From Staphylococcus simiae (lineage in GTDB: Bacteria > Bacillota > Bacilli > Staphylococcales > Staphylococcaceae), in NCBI RefSeq assembly GCF_002902085.1, contig NZ_PPQR01000022.1, forward strand, positions 16,076 through 80,075: a DNA stretch of 64,000 nucleotides, written 5' to 3'. Under the pieces are notes generated by a model that did no database searches, was not told the origin of the DNA, and saw only the letters and a list, made by a program, of their open reading frames with translations. This document shows positions 46,407 to 56,579 of this stretch, piece after piece; position 1 is the first letter of the stretch, and each line of letters begins with the position of its first letter. The position numbers were made by a program, and so were the translations under genes.

Positions 46407-47111
46407 ATGCTGAAGTACGAAACCATTGCACAACAAATTAATGACTATATTATTAACGGTCAATTTAAAGCTGGTGACAAATTGCCAAATGTTACTACTT
46501 TAAAAGAAAGCTATAACGTTAGTAAAAGCACTATTATTAAAGCGCTCGAAGTGTTAGAACATGATGGGGTTATTTATCAAGCTCAAGGTAGTGGTATTTA
46601 TGTCAGAAACACTAAAGATGACAATTATATTAATGTCTTTAAATCGAATGGCTTTTCGAAAAGTTTGAGTGAGCATCAAATCACGAGTAAAGTATTGGAA
46701 CTAAAGGAAGTTAATGATCCACCACAAGCAGTAATTAATGAATTGAAATTAGAAGACCATGAGGTAGTTTATTATTTAAAGCGGTTACGTTATGTCGATC
46801 ATGACATATTATGTATTGAGGAATCTTACTATAATAAGCAAGTGGTTAAGTATTTGAATAATGAAATTGTTGAAGGATCTATCTTTAATTATTTAGAAAA
46901 TGATATGAATATTCGTGTGGGCTTTTCAGATATTTACTTTAACGTCGATAAATTACAGCGTGATGAAGCACAGTTATTACAATTAGTTGAAGCAGATCCT
47001 TGTTTGCGATACCATCAAACATTTTATACAACAACTGGTATCCCTTTTGATTCATCAGATATTACATTTCATTATCAGCATTCACACTTCTTTATACCAA
47101 GTAAGAAATAA
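46407..47111 (+). CDS. GntR-family (HutC/UTRA) regulator of the bgl operon
   Basis: A 234-residue regulator. The winged HTH covers 1-68 (LPNVTTLKESYNVSKSTIIKALEVLEHDGVIYQAQGSGIYVR) and a UTRA ligand-binding domain about 85-230. ATG 46407 is preceded by AGAGG; the longer frame from 46380 begins at the -10 region and is unlikely. It is divergent from bglF, with two inverted repeats between them, so it probably represses the operon until a phosphorylated beta-glucoside binds the UTRA domain. Confidence 0.88.
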   Translation: MLKYETIAQQINDYIINGQFKAGDKLPNVTTLKESYNVSKSTIIKALEVLEHDGVIYQAQGSGIYVRNTKDDNYINVFKSNGFSKSLSEHQITSKVLELKEVNDPPQAVINELKLEDHEVVYYLKRLRYVDHDILCIEESYYNKQVVKYLNNEIVEGSIFNYLENDMNIRVGFSDIYFNVDKLQRDEAQLLQLVEADPCLRYHQTFYTTTGIPFDSSDITFHYQHSHFFIPSKK

Positions 47112-47209
47112 ATGCATTTTTAAATGTGTAATTATTTTCAATAAAACTATTTTAACACTCTATTATTTATGACATAATTTAATTATTATGAATCATTGGA
47201 GTTGATAAA

Positions 47210-47809
47210 ATGAGTGAATTTATAGCAGCAATCATTGGTGGCATCATGTCTTTTCTTGCTACTTTATGGGCTACAAAAAAGCAATTTTCTCAACAACAGA
47301 GAATACGAGAAAACGATGCGAGAAATGATATCGTTAGTATGATTGATATTGTCATTTATAAAACGGCAAAAGTCCGTAACAATGAATTACATTTCAAAAC
47401 GGCCAACTTTAACAAAGCGGATACGTGTGATATAGTTTCAGATATTTTAAGAGATTATGAATCATTAAACCATCAAGTTCAAGATTTAATCATTAGAATG
47501 AGTAATTTCAAAGACAACTCTAATGCTCAAATTCAAGAATTCTTAAATTATTATGATGACTTAGAAATGCCTTATAACAAATTAAAGATTGCTTATAGAA
47601 TCTATCAACAGCAATACGACAACAACCAATATGACAATAATGCCATTGCTTTTTCAAAAAGAAAATTAGATTATGCTATTGGTACATTTATCAATAATTT
47701 AAAAAAGTTTTCATTACAACATTTTGAACATCAAATTTTCGAACCAAGCCTTAACCCTATACTATCTAAAGATGAAGCGATTCGTCCTAAAACAAACAGA
47801 TCATATTAA
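47210..47809 (+). CDS. Hypothetical membrane-anchored protein with helical body
   Basis: I do not recognise this 199-residue protein. Residues 3-22 (EFIAAIIGGIMSFLATLWAT) form one membrane segment close to the N-terminus, then a Gln/Arg/Asn-rich helix (KKQFSQQQRIRENDARND) with coiled-coil character. The remaining 150 residues look mainly helical and polar. It would sit as a membrane anchor with the body in the cytosol. GGAGTTG precedes the ATG. It has its own terminator. No function is proposed. Confidence 0.7.
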   Translation: MSEFIAAIIGGIMSFLATLWATKKQFSQQQRIRENDARNDIVSMIDIVIYKTAKVRNNELHFKTANFNKADTCDIVSDILRDYESLNHQVQDLIIRMSNFKDNSNAQIQEFLNYYDDLEMPYNKLKIAYRIYQQQYDNNQYDNNAIAFSKRKLDYAIGTFINNLKKFSLQHFEHQIFEPSLNPILSKDEAIRPKTNRSY

Positions 47810-47816
47810 TCATAGA

Positions 47817-47868
47817 GGCATGTAAGTTTAGATATAACTATCCAAGCTCACGTGCCATTTTTTATTGA
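47817..47868 (+). terminator. Terminator of the hypothetical gene
   Basis: GGCATGTAAGTTTAGAT pairs with ATCCAAGCTCACGTGCC mostly by Watson-Crick and G-U pairs, followed by ATTTTTTATTG. Confidence 0.7.
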
Positions 47869-48157
47869 AAAATTTATCCTTATATCACCTTTGCACAATA
47901 TTTATCGCAGTCTTAAGTGCGGTCCTTAGTGCAATCCCAAGTGCAGTTCCCAACATTTCTCATATGACTATCATCACAAATAGCAATGATATTTATTATT
48001 TAACTTCACCAACGCCCTAGTACTTTGAGCTAAAATGCCAAGTTCATTTTTATTTTTGTCGCTTTTTACATACAATTTTATATTTACTACGATTACAATT
48101 AAAAGTAAGAGATGTTGTTATATCATGTTGCAAATTTGAATAGGAGGAATTTTTATT
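47869..48157. other. Gene-free stretch with four 12-bp imperfect repeats
   Basis: At 47907-47954 four 12-bp units follow each other: GCAGTCTTAAGT, GCGGTCCTTAGT, GCAATCCCAAGT and GCAGTTCCCAAC. The remaining sequence is AT-rich and carries the promoter of the MFS gene at 48158, which I cannot place. Confidence 0.55.
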
Positions 48158-49537
48158 ATGGAACATTCTAATGTCCCCAATTACCAAGGTGGTAATAAGC
48201 TCATTACTGCGATTATGTTAGCCATCTTAACTTATTGGCTATTTGGACAATCCTTTTTAAATATTGGTCCACATGTCCAACAAACCTATCAAAGTTCTGA
48301 CGGTATTATTAATATCGCAATTAGCTTAACTTCATTATTTACTGGCGTTTTTATGGTAACAGCTGGTGGCTTTGCTGATCGCTTTGGCCGAGTCAAAATC
48401 ATGCGTCTTGGCTTAGTATTAAGTATTATTGGCTCAATCCTCATTATTATTACACATAGTAGTTGGTTATTGTTAGTCGGTAGAGCAGTTCAAGGATTTT
48501 CAGCTGCTTGTTTAATGCCTGCTACAATTTCACTTATCAACACTTATTATTATGGTAACGCTCGACATAGAGCCATGAGTTTCTGGTCTATGGGATCTTA
48601 TGGTGGTACAGGACTAGCCTCATTACTCGCAGGTTCTATTGCTACAGCTATCTCTTGGCAATGGATATTTATTATTTCCATTATTGTTACAGTCATATCT
48701 TTTTATTTATTACGTGATGTGCCCGAAGTAAAAGAAGATAGTCATCACAATACACAGTTTGATTTTTTAGGGCTACTATTTTTCATCATTTTTATGCTGA
48801 GCCTAAATGTCATTATTTCTATGGGCAATCAAATTGGTTGGCTTAGCGCTACTACATGGTTATTGATTCTACTTTTTATCGTTACTTTATATAGCTTTAT
48901 TATTATTGAAAAAAGACGTCAAGACCCATTTATAGACTTTAGTCTGTTTTCTAGTCGTTTTTTCATTGGTACTGTTATCGCCAACTTTTTAATGAATACA
49001 ACAGTTGGTACACTCGCATTATTTAATATCTTCGCTCAACAAAACTTTAATATTTCTGGCTTATATTCTGGTTTCTTAACGATTCCTTATATGTTCGGTG
49101 TCTTAATCACAATTCGTATTGGTGAACGTATGATGAGAGAACGTCAGGCCAAGATTCCTATGATGATAGGCTCTGGATTCGTAGCATTAGGCATGTTATT
49201 TATCGGCTTAACTGTCATTCCTTTTAATGTTTATATTTTCAGTAGTTTATTCGGTTTCTTATTATTCGGTATGGGATTAGGTTTCTTTGCAACACCAGGA
49301 TTGAATACCGCGGTTTCAAATGCACCTTCTGAAAAAGTGGGTATTGCTTCTGGCATTTATAAAATGGTTGCAACTATAGGTGCCGCCTTTGGTATTACTA
49401 TTTTCACTTCCCTTTATAATATGATTAAAGCATCAAGTTCAATGACCATTGCAGCTATGACAGGTTTCTTACTATGTATGGTCTTTGTCATTATCGCTAT
49501 ATTCATCACAAAATGGATTATCCCTAACAAGCAATAA
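48158..49537 (+). CDS. DHA2-family multidrug MFS transporter (copy 2)
   Basis: A 459-residue protein with about 14 membrane segments, paralogous to the pump at 35045. They share ILTYWLFGQSFLNIGP at the start, a motif A (GGFADRFGRVKIMRLG), GRAVQGFSAACLMPATISLIN, and FFATPGLNTAVSNAPSEKVGIASGIYKM near the end. AGGAGGA precedes the ATG. Predicted proton-coupled drug or metabolite efflux; the substrate is unknown. The two copies are 12 kb apart in the same orientation, suggesting an old duplication. Confidence 0.86.
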   Translation: MEHSNVPNYQGGNKLITAIMLAILTYWLFGQSFLNIGPHVQQTYQSSDGIINIAISLTSLFTGVFMVTAGGFADRFGRVKIMRLGLVLSIIGSILIIITHSSWLLLVGRAVQGFSAACLMPATISLINTYYYGNARHRAMSFWSMGSYGGTGLASLLAGSIATAISWQWIFIISIIVTVISFYLLRDVPEVKEDSHHNTQFDFLGLLFFIIFMLSLNVIISMGNQIGWLSATTWLLILLFIVTLYSFIIIEKRRQDPFIDFSLFSSRFFIGTVIANFLMNTTVGTLALFNIFAQQNFNISGLYSGFLTIPYMFGVLITIRIGERMMRERQAKIPMMIGSGFVALGMLFIGLTVIPFNVYIFSSLFGFLLFGMGLGFFATPGLNTAVSNAPSEKVGIASGIYKMVATIGAAFGITIFTSLYNMIKASSSMTIAAMTGFLLCMVFVIIAIFITKWIIPNKQ

Positions 49538-49606
49538 TTTATAACTTAAAAAAGCAATCGCGAAGATATATGCACTTGAGCTGATCGCAATTAGTAGGAA
49601 AAAAAT

Positions 49607-49661
49607 AAAAAACACTTCCGTTGAATTCGTGTAAAGCGAATCATTATGGAGGTGTTTTTTC
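49607..49661. terminator. Bidirectional terminator between MFS and yoeB
   Basis: AAAAACACTTCC pairs with GGAGGTGTTTTT (one G-U pair), with an inner GATTCG/CGAATC stem and T runs on both strands. Confidence 0.85.
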
Positions 49662-49695
49662 TAGATTAAGTTATTAATTTAAATTCAATAATATG

Positions 49696-49971
49696 TCATT
49701 TATAGTAGTGGTATCGGCATGATGCTATTAAAATAGCTGAATCTGTGACTTTATATACCACTCTATGTTCATGATGATTTATTCTTCTACTATAGTAGCT
49801 CTTTAAATCACCACGTAATGGTTCAGGCCTACCTTCACCTTCAAGTACACCTTCACGTTGTATACTTTTAATTAAACTATTAATCTTTTGCAATAACTTT
49901 TTATCTTGTTTCTGCCAGTATTTATAATCTTCAAAGGCATCAGGTGAAAAAGTGATATTTAACTTAGTCAT
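49696..49971 (-). CDS. yoeB: YoeB-family mRNA interferase toxin
   Basis: A 91-residue RelE/YoeB-fold toxin. Diagnostic sequence is present: GEGRPEPLRGDLKSYYSRRIN with the active-site Glu and Arg, EHRVVYKV, and a C-terminal SCRYHYYK with the catalytic His and Tyr. YoeB cleaves mRNA in the ribosomal A site. ATG 49971 overlaps the antitoxin stop by 8 bp; the longer frame from 49986 would run further into yefM. All key residues are intact, so it should be active. Confidence 0.93.
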   Translation of the reverse strand: MTKLNITFSPDAFEDYKYWQKQDKKLLQKINSLIKSIQREGVLEGEGRPEPLRGDLKSYYSRRINHHEHRVVYKVTDSAILIASCRYHYYK

Positions 49972-50221
49972 AAGATTCAACATCAACTTTCACTGAGTTG
50001 CCACGTTCTAAATCCGCTATGGATTGTGCTAAATGTTTAGCATTCGCAGGTGATTGCTGTAAATATAATGTTTCCATAATGGAATTGTAATCAGCTTCAG
50101 AAAGTAAGACGGCATTGCGATCATTAGTTGTAATCGTTATAGCTTCAGCATTGTCATTGACATTATCTATAAGCTGTCTAAAGTTCTTTCTAGCATTTGA
50201 ATACGTTATAACAGTCATCAT
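49964..50221 (-). CDS. yefM: YefM-family antitoxin
   Basis: An 85-residue Phd/YefM protein. The N-terminal dimerisation and DNA-binding part reads ITYSNARKNFRQLIDNVNDNAEAITITTNDRNAVLLSEADYNSI, and the acidic C-terminus (SVKVDVESYD) should neutralise YoeB. AAGGAGG lies 5 nt before ATG 50221 and 8 nt before a second ATG at 50218, so either start is possible; the longer frame from 50239 is unlikely. It is first in a two-gene operon and should autoregulate through the TGTACA-type operators just upstream. Confidence 0.92.
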   Translation of the reverse strand: MMTVITYSNARKNFRQLIDNVNDNAEAITITTNDRNAVLLSEADYNSIMETLYLQQSPANAKHLAQSIADLERGNSVKVDVESYD

Positions 50222-50245
50222 ACATACCTCCTTATTCATTTTAAA

Positions 50246-50263
50246 AGTACAACATTCTGTACA
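50246..50263 (-). promoter_or_regulatory. yefM-yoeB operator (TGTACA-type repeats)
   Basis: A perfect TGTACA (50258-50263) and an AGTACA (50246-50251) lie 12 bp apart centre to centre, just upstream of the yefM ribosome-binding site. E. coli YefM-YoeB binds paired palindromes with TGTACA cores, and the spacing agrees with what I recall of that system. Confidence 0.7.
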
Positions 50264-50334
50264 ATATGTAAATATTCACTATTCATTACCTACAACACCA
50301 AAATGTAGTCGCACCCTTTAAAATTGTAACTTAA

Positions 50335-50370
50335 AAAGCAGTAGCAACCGTATGAGATTGCTACTGCTTT
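50335..50370 (-). terminator. Terminator of lrgAB
   Basis: The stem AAAGCAGTAGCAA pairs with TTGCTACTGCTTT around a 10-nt loop, 12 bp after the lrgB stop, and is followed by TTTTAAG on the reverse strand. Confidence 0.85.
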
Positions 50371-50382
50371 GTCATATTATAT

Positions 50383-51084
50383 CTAGAAGAATATGGCTAC
50401 AAATATAGGAACCACTGCGACAACGACCACACCTACTAAAACTAAGGAAATACTTGCCATTGATTCCTCGACAGGACCAAGTTCTTTTGCTGGTGCAACA
50501 CCTAATGTATGACCACTCGTACCAAGTGCCAGTCCCCTAGCAATTGGGTTCGTAATATGGAATAATTTTAAGAATTTATTTCCTAAGGCATAAATAATCA
50601 CACCATTTAAAATAACTGCTAAAGAAGTCAATTCTTTAATGCCGCCAATCCCTGCTGACACGGGTAAAGCAATCGCTGTTGTAGCTGCTTGAGGTAACAT
50701 TGATAAAATAACGTCATTGGCAAATTGAGCCAATTTAGCGAAAGCCATAATAATAAGTAGTGCGACAACTGTACCTACGCCAATACCACCAATAATTCTA
50801 TGCCAATGTTTTACTAAAACATCACGCTTTTTATAGAGTGGAATAGCAAAACAAATGGTTGCTGGTTCAAGGAAGAAGTATATAATATCTCCCCCTATTT
50901 TATAAGTTTTGTAAGGAATTCCGGTAAAATAAAGGAAGGCCACACCGACAACCATACTGACAAATAAAGGGGCAAACAAGAAAAAGCGATTAGTCTTTTC
51001 AAATAGTAATGTTGCTAAATAGAATGGAATTACTGATAATAAAATACCGAAATATGGTGTATTAAGTGCTAAATGCTCAGTCAT
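50383..51084 (-). CDS. lrgB: LrgB, antiholin-like protein
   Basis: A 233-residue membrane protein with about 7 hydrophobic segments. The LrgB/CidB signature [29 protein letters not shown] is near residue 130 and [21 protein letters not shown] near 185. With LrgA it counteracts CidAB in murein hydrolase control; LrgAB/CidAB proteins have also been linked to pyruvate transport. It overlaps lrgA by 8 bp and has its own AAGGAGG. Confidence 0.94.
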   Translation of the reverse strand: MTEHLALNTPYFGILLSVIPFYLATLLFEKTNRFFLFAPLFVSMVVGVAFLYFTGIPYKTYKIGGDIIYFFLEPATICFAIPLYKKRDVLVKHWHRIIGGIGVGTVVALLIIMAFAKLAQFANDVILSMLPQAATTAIALPVSAGIGGIKELTSLAVILNGVIIYALGNKFLKLFHITNPIARGLALGTSGHTLGVAPAKELGPVEESMASISLVLVGVVVVAVVPIFVAIFF

Positions 51085-51520
51085 GTGCTTGTGCCTCCTT
51101 CATTTTAATATCTTCTGCAATATCGTCAGTCGAACCTTTAGATGTTAATTTCATAATTAATTCTGTAACATAACCGGTACAAATAAGTAATAATATTGTT
51201 GATACTATTATTAAACCAATAATTAAAATCGGTGCTCTACTAATGACACCTAATGAATTCACTACTGAAATACCTGCTGGCACGAATAGTAAACCAATAT
51301 TATTTGTTAAAGTGGTTCCTACCGTTTCAACATGTCTTAATTTAACAACACCTGTGCATAATAAAATAAATAATAGCACTAAGCCTATCACTGACGCTGG
51401 CATAGGTATGGGCATAAATGACTCAATTATTTTTGATACTAATAGTACCACGCCTATAACTATACATTGATATAAAAAATGGGCTGGTTTTGATTCGTCT
51501 ACTTTTTGTTTCACGACCAT
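51077..51520 (-). CDS. lrgA: LrgA, antiholin-like protein
   Basis: A 147-residue holin-like protein with four membrane segments, very similar to S. aureus LrgA (start [49 protein letters not shown]; end KEAQAHD). GGAGG is only 2 nt before the ATG; a GTG two codons later would have 8 nt. I keep the ATG used for S. aureus. It is first gene of lrgAB, and its promoter lies between it and lytR, as expected for activation by LytSR. Confidence 0.94.
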   Translation of the reverse strand: MVVKQKVDESKPAHFLYQCIVIGVVLLVSKIIESFMPIPMPASVIGLVLLFILLCTGVVKLRHVETVGTTLTNNIGLLFVPAGISVVNSLGVISRAPILIIGLIIVSTILLLICTGYVTELIMKLTSKGSTDDIAEDIKMKEAQAHD

Positions 51521-51624
51521 TGCCTCCTACGTTTAATTTATCTACAGTATAGTGTCCATGTTTCGTTTTGCGTCGTATTTTTGCTGAAATACAAAATTTC
51601 ATAGCTAAAATGCATTAAAAAAAG

Positions 51625-51643
51625 GATTACTGTAAAGTAACCC
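51625..51643 (-). terminator. Terminator of lytSR
   Basis: GGTTACT pairs with AGTAATCC around a short loop, followed by TTTTTTT on the reverse strand. It overlaps the end of lytR and precedes the lrgA promoter, so some read-through is possible. Confidence 0.75.
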
Positions 51644-52383
51644 TAAACAAGACCTGCCCATACCTTAAATTCTTTCATAAATGAACGTCCCACTTGCATT
51701 TTGACCCCATTCGTCAAAATTACCATATAGGTGTAATTAAACCATTGTTGTACTTCTTTGATATGCTTTTTATTAATAATATAGGAACGGTGAATACGTA
51801 AAAAATGTGATTGATCTAAACGTTTTTCATAACGATTTAATGGCTCTGTTGTCTCATATTGATGATTCGTTGTGTGAATGGTTGTAATCCCATTATGTGT
51901 CCCAATACCTATAATATTTTTTTGTTTGAGCATATGTATTTTATCATCAATTTCTACAGGTAAACTTTGTTCAAAATCTCCAGATACGGCTTCAACTTTA
52001 GGTGCTGATTGATTGCCAGTTGTTTGTTGTTGCGCTTTTACTTTATTGATTGCTTGTTCTACGCGCTGTTGTCCAAATGGCTTTAAAATATAGTCTGTCG
52101 CATTCAATTCAAACGCTTGTACTGCATATTGATCATGCGCTGTAGCAAAAATGATCGCTGGAGGATTTTTCATTTTTTGAATTTTAGAGCCTAATTCAAT
52201 CCCATTCTCATCCATTAAATTAATATCTAAAAAGATAATGTCATAGTGATTTAACAATAATGCTTCCAATGTTTCTGTTACATTTTCCGCTTCATTAACC
52301 TCATCGAAACCACCAATTTCATTAAGTAAATAGCCTAGTTCGTTGCGTGCTAGTGGTTCGTCATCTACGATTAATGCTTTCAT
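51643..52383 (-). CDS. lytR: LytR (LytTR-type) response regulator
   Basis: A 246-residue two-component regulator. The receiver domain spans 1-120 with acidic residues D8-D9, the phospho-acceptor D53 in [11 protein letters not shown], and a conserved Lys in ILKPFGQ. The LytTR DNA-binding domain spans about 145-245 ([19 protein letters not shown]). It activates lrgAB, which lies immediately downstream. The start overlaps the lytS stop by 4 bp. Confidence 0.94.
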   Translation of the reverse strand: MKALIVDDEPLARNELGYLLNEIGGFDEVNEAENVTETLEALLLNHYDIIFLDINLMDENGIELGSKIQKMKNPPAIIFATAHDQYAVQAFELNATDYILKPFGQQRVEQAINKVKAQQQTTGNQSAPKVEAVSGDFEQSLPVEIDDKIHMLKQKNIIGIGTHNGITTIHTTNHQYETTEPLNRYEKRLDQSHFLRIHRSYIINKKHIKEVQQWFNYTYMVILTNGVKMQVGRSFMKEFKVWAGLV

Positions 52384-54143
52384 TCCATTTCCTCCTCTTG
52401 TTTATCACAAGGAAGTACACACCAGAAAGTGGTACCGCTTGATGTTGAGTTAAACTGTAATGCTGCTGGTATGCCAAATAGTCCTTTTAAACGTAAATTC
52501 AAGTTTTCTAAAGCACTACCAGTTCCAGATTCAGATTCGACGGAAGTTTCACCTAGTAAATGTAATTTATCATTGGCAATACCCTGTCCATTATCCGTTA
52601 CAATGATGCGTACATGCTGCTCATCTTCCTCTATAACTGAAACTTTAACATTATTCCCTTGCTTACGATTGGTAAACGCATGTTTAATGGCATTTTCAAC
52701 TAATATTTGAATTAAAAAAGGTGGTACTAATACTTTTTTGTAATGCTCTGGGACAGCGAATTGGATGTTAAATCGTCCTGGAAATCTAGCTTGTTCTAAA
52801 GATAAATAAGCTTGAACTTGGCTAATTTCTTTATCTAAAGAAATAGTATGCTGTCTAGAACCTTGCAGATTGGCTCTAAAGAAATAACTTAGCTCTAACA
52901 ATAACTCGCGTGCCTTCTCACTATTAATTCTAACCAGTGCAGAAATCGTATTAATAGAGTTGAAGAAAAAGTGAGGGCTTACTTGTGCTTGTAACGATTT
53001 AATTTCAGCATCTTTGAGTAACTTACTTTGCATTTCAGCTTCACCTAATTCAATTTGACTACTAAATATATTAGCTAATCCTTCAGCCAGTTGTCTTTCA
53101 ACAAATGTTAAATCATTAGGATTTGTAAAATACATTTTCAGCGTACCTATAATTGCGCCGTGCATTTCTAATGGAATAACAATTGCTGCACATAAAGGAC
53201 AGTTGGGATGACTACAGCCAATCCCTTCTTTCGTATGCACTTCTTTTAATTGTCCAGACTTTAAAACATCTCTAGACAAACTCGTAATAATTTCATTTTC
53301 TGGAATATGGTGATCACTGCCAGCTCCAACATGTGACAAAATCTCATGTTTACTTGTTATGGCAACTGCTGATACTTTCATTAAATCTTTAATAATAACT
53401 GCAATATGTTCAGCAGATTCTTTATTTAAACCTTCTTTAAAATACGGTAACGTCTGATTCATCAATTGTAAAACATCATGTGTCTGTACAGCTTTCATTT
53501 GTTCTTCTTGCTTTAATGTCGAAATAATAATCGACATGAATATAGCTGTACCTACACTATTCACAATAATCATAGGTATCGCAATTAATGAAATTAATTC
53601 CATGGCATAAGTTTTATCAGTTGAGAATATTAAGATACTTAACATTTGTATGCCTTCCATCAGCACACCAATAAAAGCACTCTTAACAATGCTTGGATAA
53701 CGATTTAATTTACGTGTTTGTAAACCAAAGTAACCAGATATTATCCCAATAAACAATGATGAAATTAAATAAATCTCAGCACCTGCACCACCCATATATA
53801 ACCTGAAGACACCAGAAATAATACCTACAAATAAACCAACAAATGGCCCACCGACTAAACCAGCAACACCAATCGTTAACACACGTGTATTAGCCAGTGA
53901 GACATCGTTGTTTAAATGGAAATAAATACTTCCCGAAACACTATGATCTGGATTAATAACAATACCAGTTAGATTTGACATTAAGGCAAACAAACTAAAC
54001 ACGATACATAGTTGTAAGCGCGCACGCCATGTCCGTCTGCGATTCATTAAGTTTTTAAAGTAAGGTATATTCATTAATACATAAGCTAAAATAATGATTA
54101 AGCCTACTCTTTCAAGTAGTAATACAGTTAAAGATAACACCAT
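52380..54143 (-). CDS. lytS: LytS sensor histidine kinase
   Basis: A 587-residue membrane sensor. The N-terminal 5TM-LYT domain (about 1-205), a GAF-like domain (about 225-365) with a CSHPNCPLC cysteine cluster, a His-kinase domain with the phospho-His in [17 protein letters not shown] near 390, and a HATPase domain with VENAIKHAF and TDNGQGI are all visible. It pairs with LytR to sense membrane potential or metabolic signals and to activate lrgAB. Length and domain order match S. aureus LytS. Confidence 0.94.
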   Translation of the reverse strand: MVLSLTVLLLERVGLIIILAYVLMNIPYFKNLMNRRRTWRARLQLCIVFSLFALMSNLTGIVINPDHSVSGSIYFHLNNDVSLANTRVLTIGVAGLVGGPFVGLFVGIISGVFRLYMGGAGAEIYLISSLFIGIISGYFGLQTRKLNRYPSIVKSAFIGVLMEGIQMLSILIFSTDKTYAMELISLIAIPMIIVNSVGTAIFMSIIISTLKQEEQMKAVQTHDVLQLMNQTLPYFKEGLNKESAEHIAVIIKDLMKVSAVAITSKHEILSHVGAGSDHHIPENEIITSLSRDVLKSGQLKEVHTKEGIGCSHPNCPLCAAIVIPLEMHGAIIGTLKMYFTNPNDLTFVERQLAEGLANIFSSQIELGEAEMQSKLLKDAEIKSLQAQVSPHFFFNSINTISALVRINSEKARELLLELSYFFRANLQGSRQHTISLDKEISQVQAYLSLEQARFPGRFNIQFAVPEHYKKVLVPPFLIQILVENAIKHAFTNRKQGNNVKVSVIEEDEQHVRIIVTDNGQGIANDKLHLLGETSVESESGTGSALENLNLRLKGLFGIPAALQFNSTSSGTTFWCVLPCDKQEEEME

Positions 54144-54221
54144 AACACCCCAGTGATTTTTAATATATTTATTTTATCACAACAATACATGTACATTTCA
54201 TGAATAATTTACAAAAAAAGA

Positions 54222-54270
54222 ACGACATAATGACAGTGTCTTAAAATAGCTACACTTCATTATGTCGTCT
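54222..54270 (-). terminator. Terminator of scdA
   Basis: ACGACATAATGA pairs with TCATTATGTCGT, extended by AGTGT/ACACT. TTCTTTTTTT follows on the reverse strand. Confidence 0.85.
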
Positions 54271-54347
54271 TAATACGAACATTTATATACACTTATGATC
54301 ATGTACAAAAATTGATATATGTTATAACTTGAATATTAATAATAAAT

Positions 54348-55022
54348 TTAACTTACTTTTTTAAATAGGACATGATTTTCTAAATGTACGTGTTCATGTG
54401 TAAATGCTTCTAAATCTTTTAATCTTTGATATACTAAACGCCATGTACCACAAGCTTCAGCAGGTGGTTGGAAATCTGATGTTAATTCTCGCATTTTTTC
54501 CAACAATTCACCTGTACCATTATGATCACTCACTAAATCATCTATAATGTCTTGAATATCATCTACTTGTTCGCCATTAGCATATTGAATCAGTTTAGGA
54601 AAATCAACGTCATCTTCTTTTTCAGTATGTTCTAACATACCTTTTCTAAATGTGTCATAAACTGATTTAAGCTCTACCAAATAAGGATTATTTGGACCAT
54701 GTACCTTAGACAATTTTGTCACATAAGGTGTTAAATTTTTAAATTCTTCTCTTAACGGCTCATGATACGCCGATTGTATATATTGAACTAAAGAAGGTAC
54801 TGTTAAATATTTAGGATTTAACGAACCTTTTGAGTTAGTATTTTCAATTTCATTTAAACGTTCCATTAAACCGTCTAAATTAACCTTTTTATTGTCTTCG
54901 GCAGCTTTCTCAATTGTGACATTACCACCACAACAAAAATCAATTCCAACACTTCTGAAGACATCCGCTGCTTTAGGATAATCTGTCACTACATCTGCTA
55001 CAATATCGTTCTTATTTATCAT
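54348..55022 (-). CDS. scdA: ScdA, di-iron iron-sulfur cluster repair protein
   Basis: A 224-residue RIC-family protein. An N-terminal ScdA_N domain carries GIDFCCGG near residues 26-34. A hemerythrin-like domain with His and Glu ligands follows ([10 protein letters not shown] near 87, [16 protein letters not shown] near 133, [12 protein letters not shown] near 170, and [14 protein letters not shown] near the end). It repairs Fe-S clusters after oxidative or nitrosative damage. AAGGAGGGA precedes the ATG. Position next to lytSR is conserved with S. aureus. Confidence 0.94.
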   Translation of the reverse strand: MINKNDIVADVVTDYPKAADVFRSVGIDFCCGGNVTIEKAAEDNKKVNLDGLMERLNEIENTNSKGSLNPKYLTVPSLVQYIQSAYHEPLREEFKNLTPYVTKLSKVHGPNNPYLVELKSVYDTFRKGMLEHTEKEDDVDFPKLIQYANGEQVDDIQDIIDDLVSDHNGTGELLEKMRELTSDFQPPAEACGTWRLVYQRLKDLEAFTHEHVHLENHVLFKKVS

Positions 55023-55167
55023 ATTGATTCCCTCCTTAAACCAAGTGTATACAATTTATTTAGAATTTAAATACATTAACTACAAATGTCATATAATTAT
55101 CATAATCATCTGACAATTTTAATTTTTATAAGCTAAAAAGTTGAAAATCTTATAGTTTGTGAATTTA

Positions 55168-55291
55168 TTAACATTTGGTATTTCAACTAAATATAATGGC
55201 TATTTTTGTGATGTGTAACCATTGCAAGTGATAATCAATAGTTTTAAGGTAGTGTTGTAGAAAGTAAAACTTTGTAACGGAGGTATTACCA
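55168..55291 (+). promoter_or_regulatory. codA promoter and 85-90-nt leader
   Basis: The likely promoter is TTAACA (55168-55173), an 18-bp spacer and TATAAT (55192-55197). The transcript leader would be about 85-90 nt and contains an AGTTTTA...TAAAACT hairpin that ends 7 nt before the GGAGG. It could mask the site, but I match it to no known riboswitch class. Confidence 0.45.
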
Positions 55292-56563
55292 TTGTCAAAA
55301 AAATTTATTAACGCATCTATTTATAAGCATAATGATGCATCAGAGATACTTATAGAAGATGGCAAATTTGTCGAGTTCGGTAACGATTTAAAAGAAGCTG
55401 ATGAAATCATTGATTTAGAAGGTGCTTTAGTATTACCACCTTATGTTGATTCACATTTACATTTAGATTATTACTTTACTGGACAAGATCCAAATATCAA
55501 AAATGAGTCTGGTACTTTATTTGAAGCAATTGATTTATGGAACGATTATAAAAAAGGTACGACAAAAGAAGAGATGAAATCACGTATGCGCCAAGCAATT
55601 AAAGACGTTGCTAGCTATGGCACACAATATATTCGTGCTCAAACTGATTGCACTGATCCAAACTTGACTGGCATTAAAGCCGCGATCGAAGTACGTGATG
55701 AATTAAAAGATAATATTACAATTCAAGTAGTAGCATTCCCGCAAAATGGGATGTATTCCTTTAAGGAAAATGGTAAAACAGGACGTGACCTCGTTGAAGA
55801 AGCATTACAATTAGGTGCAGATTGTGTTGGTGGCATACCTCATAACGAATGGAGCCCTCAAGATGGTGCTGAGTCTGTTAAAGAAATTGTTAGACTAGCA
55901 ATTAAATATAATAAATTGATTGATGTCCATTGCGATGAAACAGATGATGCCGATGCTCGTTTCTTAGAACAATTAAATGCTGAAGCAATGAAACAAGGTT
56001 ACGGTCAATCAACAACGGCTTCACATACATGTTCATTCGGTTCAGCCGATGATGCTTATGCCTTTCGTATGATGGGGTTATTCAGACAATCCGGCTTGAA
56101 TTTTGTAGCATGCCCTACTGAAAATTTATATTTACAAGGTCGACAAGATACGTATCCAAAACGTCGTGGATTAACACGCGTTAAAGAGTTTGTCGATAAT
56201 GATATTAATGTCGCATTCGGTCAAGATTCTATTGTGGATTTATGGTATCCAGCTGGTTCAGGCAACTTAATGAACATTTTAGATAACGGTTTACATGCTA
56301 CGCAATTAATGAGAGAACAAGATTTCCCTCGCAATTTTGATTTAATTACGTATAACGGTGCACAATTAATGCAAATTGAAGATGACTATGGTTTGGATGC
56401 TGGTAAACCAGCTAACTTTATTGTGCTTGATGCGCCAAATGTCTTTGAAGCTCAACGACGTCGTGTTGAATGTCTCGCTTCAATTCGTCATGGTGAGTTT
56501 TTATTCCGCAAAGCACGCCCAACTTATCTTACAGAACTTGATATAGATAAAAGCACTAAGTAA
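55292..56563 (+). CDS. codA: Cytosine deaminase family amidohydrolase
   Basis: A 423-residue amidohydrolase that follows E. coli CodA along its length (427 residues). Metal and catalytic positions are visible: SHLHLD (H55, H57), IDVHCDETDD (His and catalytic Glu near 214-217), ASHTCSF (His near 246) and AFGQDSIVDLWYP (Asp near 313). CodA has FGHDDVFDPWYP there, so the region after the Asp differs and could shift preference to a related base. The predicted reaction is cytosine to uracil and ammonia. It starts at TTG 55292, after GGAGG. No transporter is adjacent. Confidence 0.85.
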   Translation: MSKKFINASIYKHNDASEILIEDGKFVEFGNDLKEADEIIDLEGALVLPPYVDSHLHLDYYFTGQDPNIKNESGTLFEAIDLWNDYKKGTTKEEMKSRMRQAIKDVASYGTQYIRAQTDCTDPNLTGIKAAIEVRDELKDNITIQVVAFPQNGMYSFKENGKTGRDLVEEALQLGADCVGGIPHNEWSPQDGAESVKEIVRLAIKYNKLIDVHCDETDDADARFLEQLNAEAMKQGYGQSTTASHTCSFGSADDAYAFRMMGLFRQSGLNFVACPTENLYLQGRQDTYPKRRGLTRVKEFVDNDINVAFGQDSIVDLWYPAGSGNLMNILDNGLHATQLMREQDFPRNFDLITYNGAQLMQIEDDYGLDAGKPANFIVLDAPNVFEAQRRRVECLASIRHGEFLFRKARPTYLTELDIDKSTK

Positions 56564-56579
56564 ATGAATGTGTCAATGA

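Noticed and set aside
55085..55115. Fur-like box upstream of scdA
   Set aside because: Three mismatches to the 7-1-7 core, and scdA is better known to respond to SrrAB than to Fur.
55204..55291. Purine or PreQ1 riboswitch in the codA leader
   Set aside because: The leader is short, and conserved core sequences of those riboswitches are not present; only one simple hairpin is visible.
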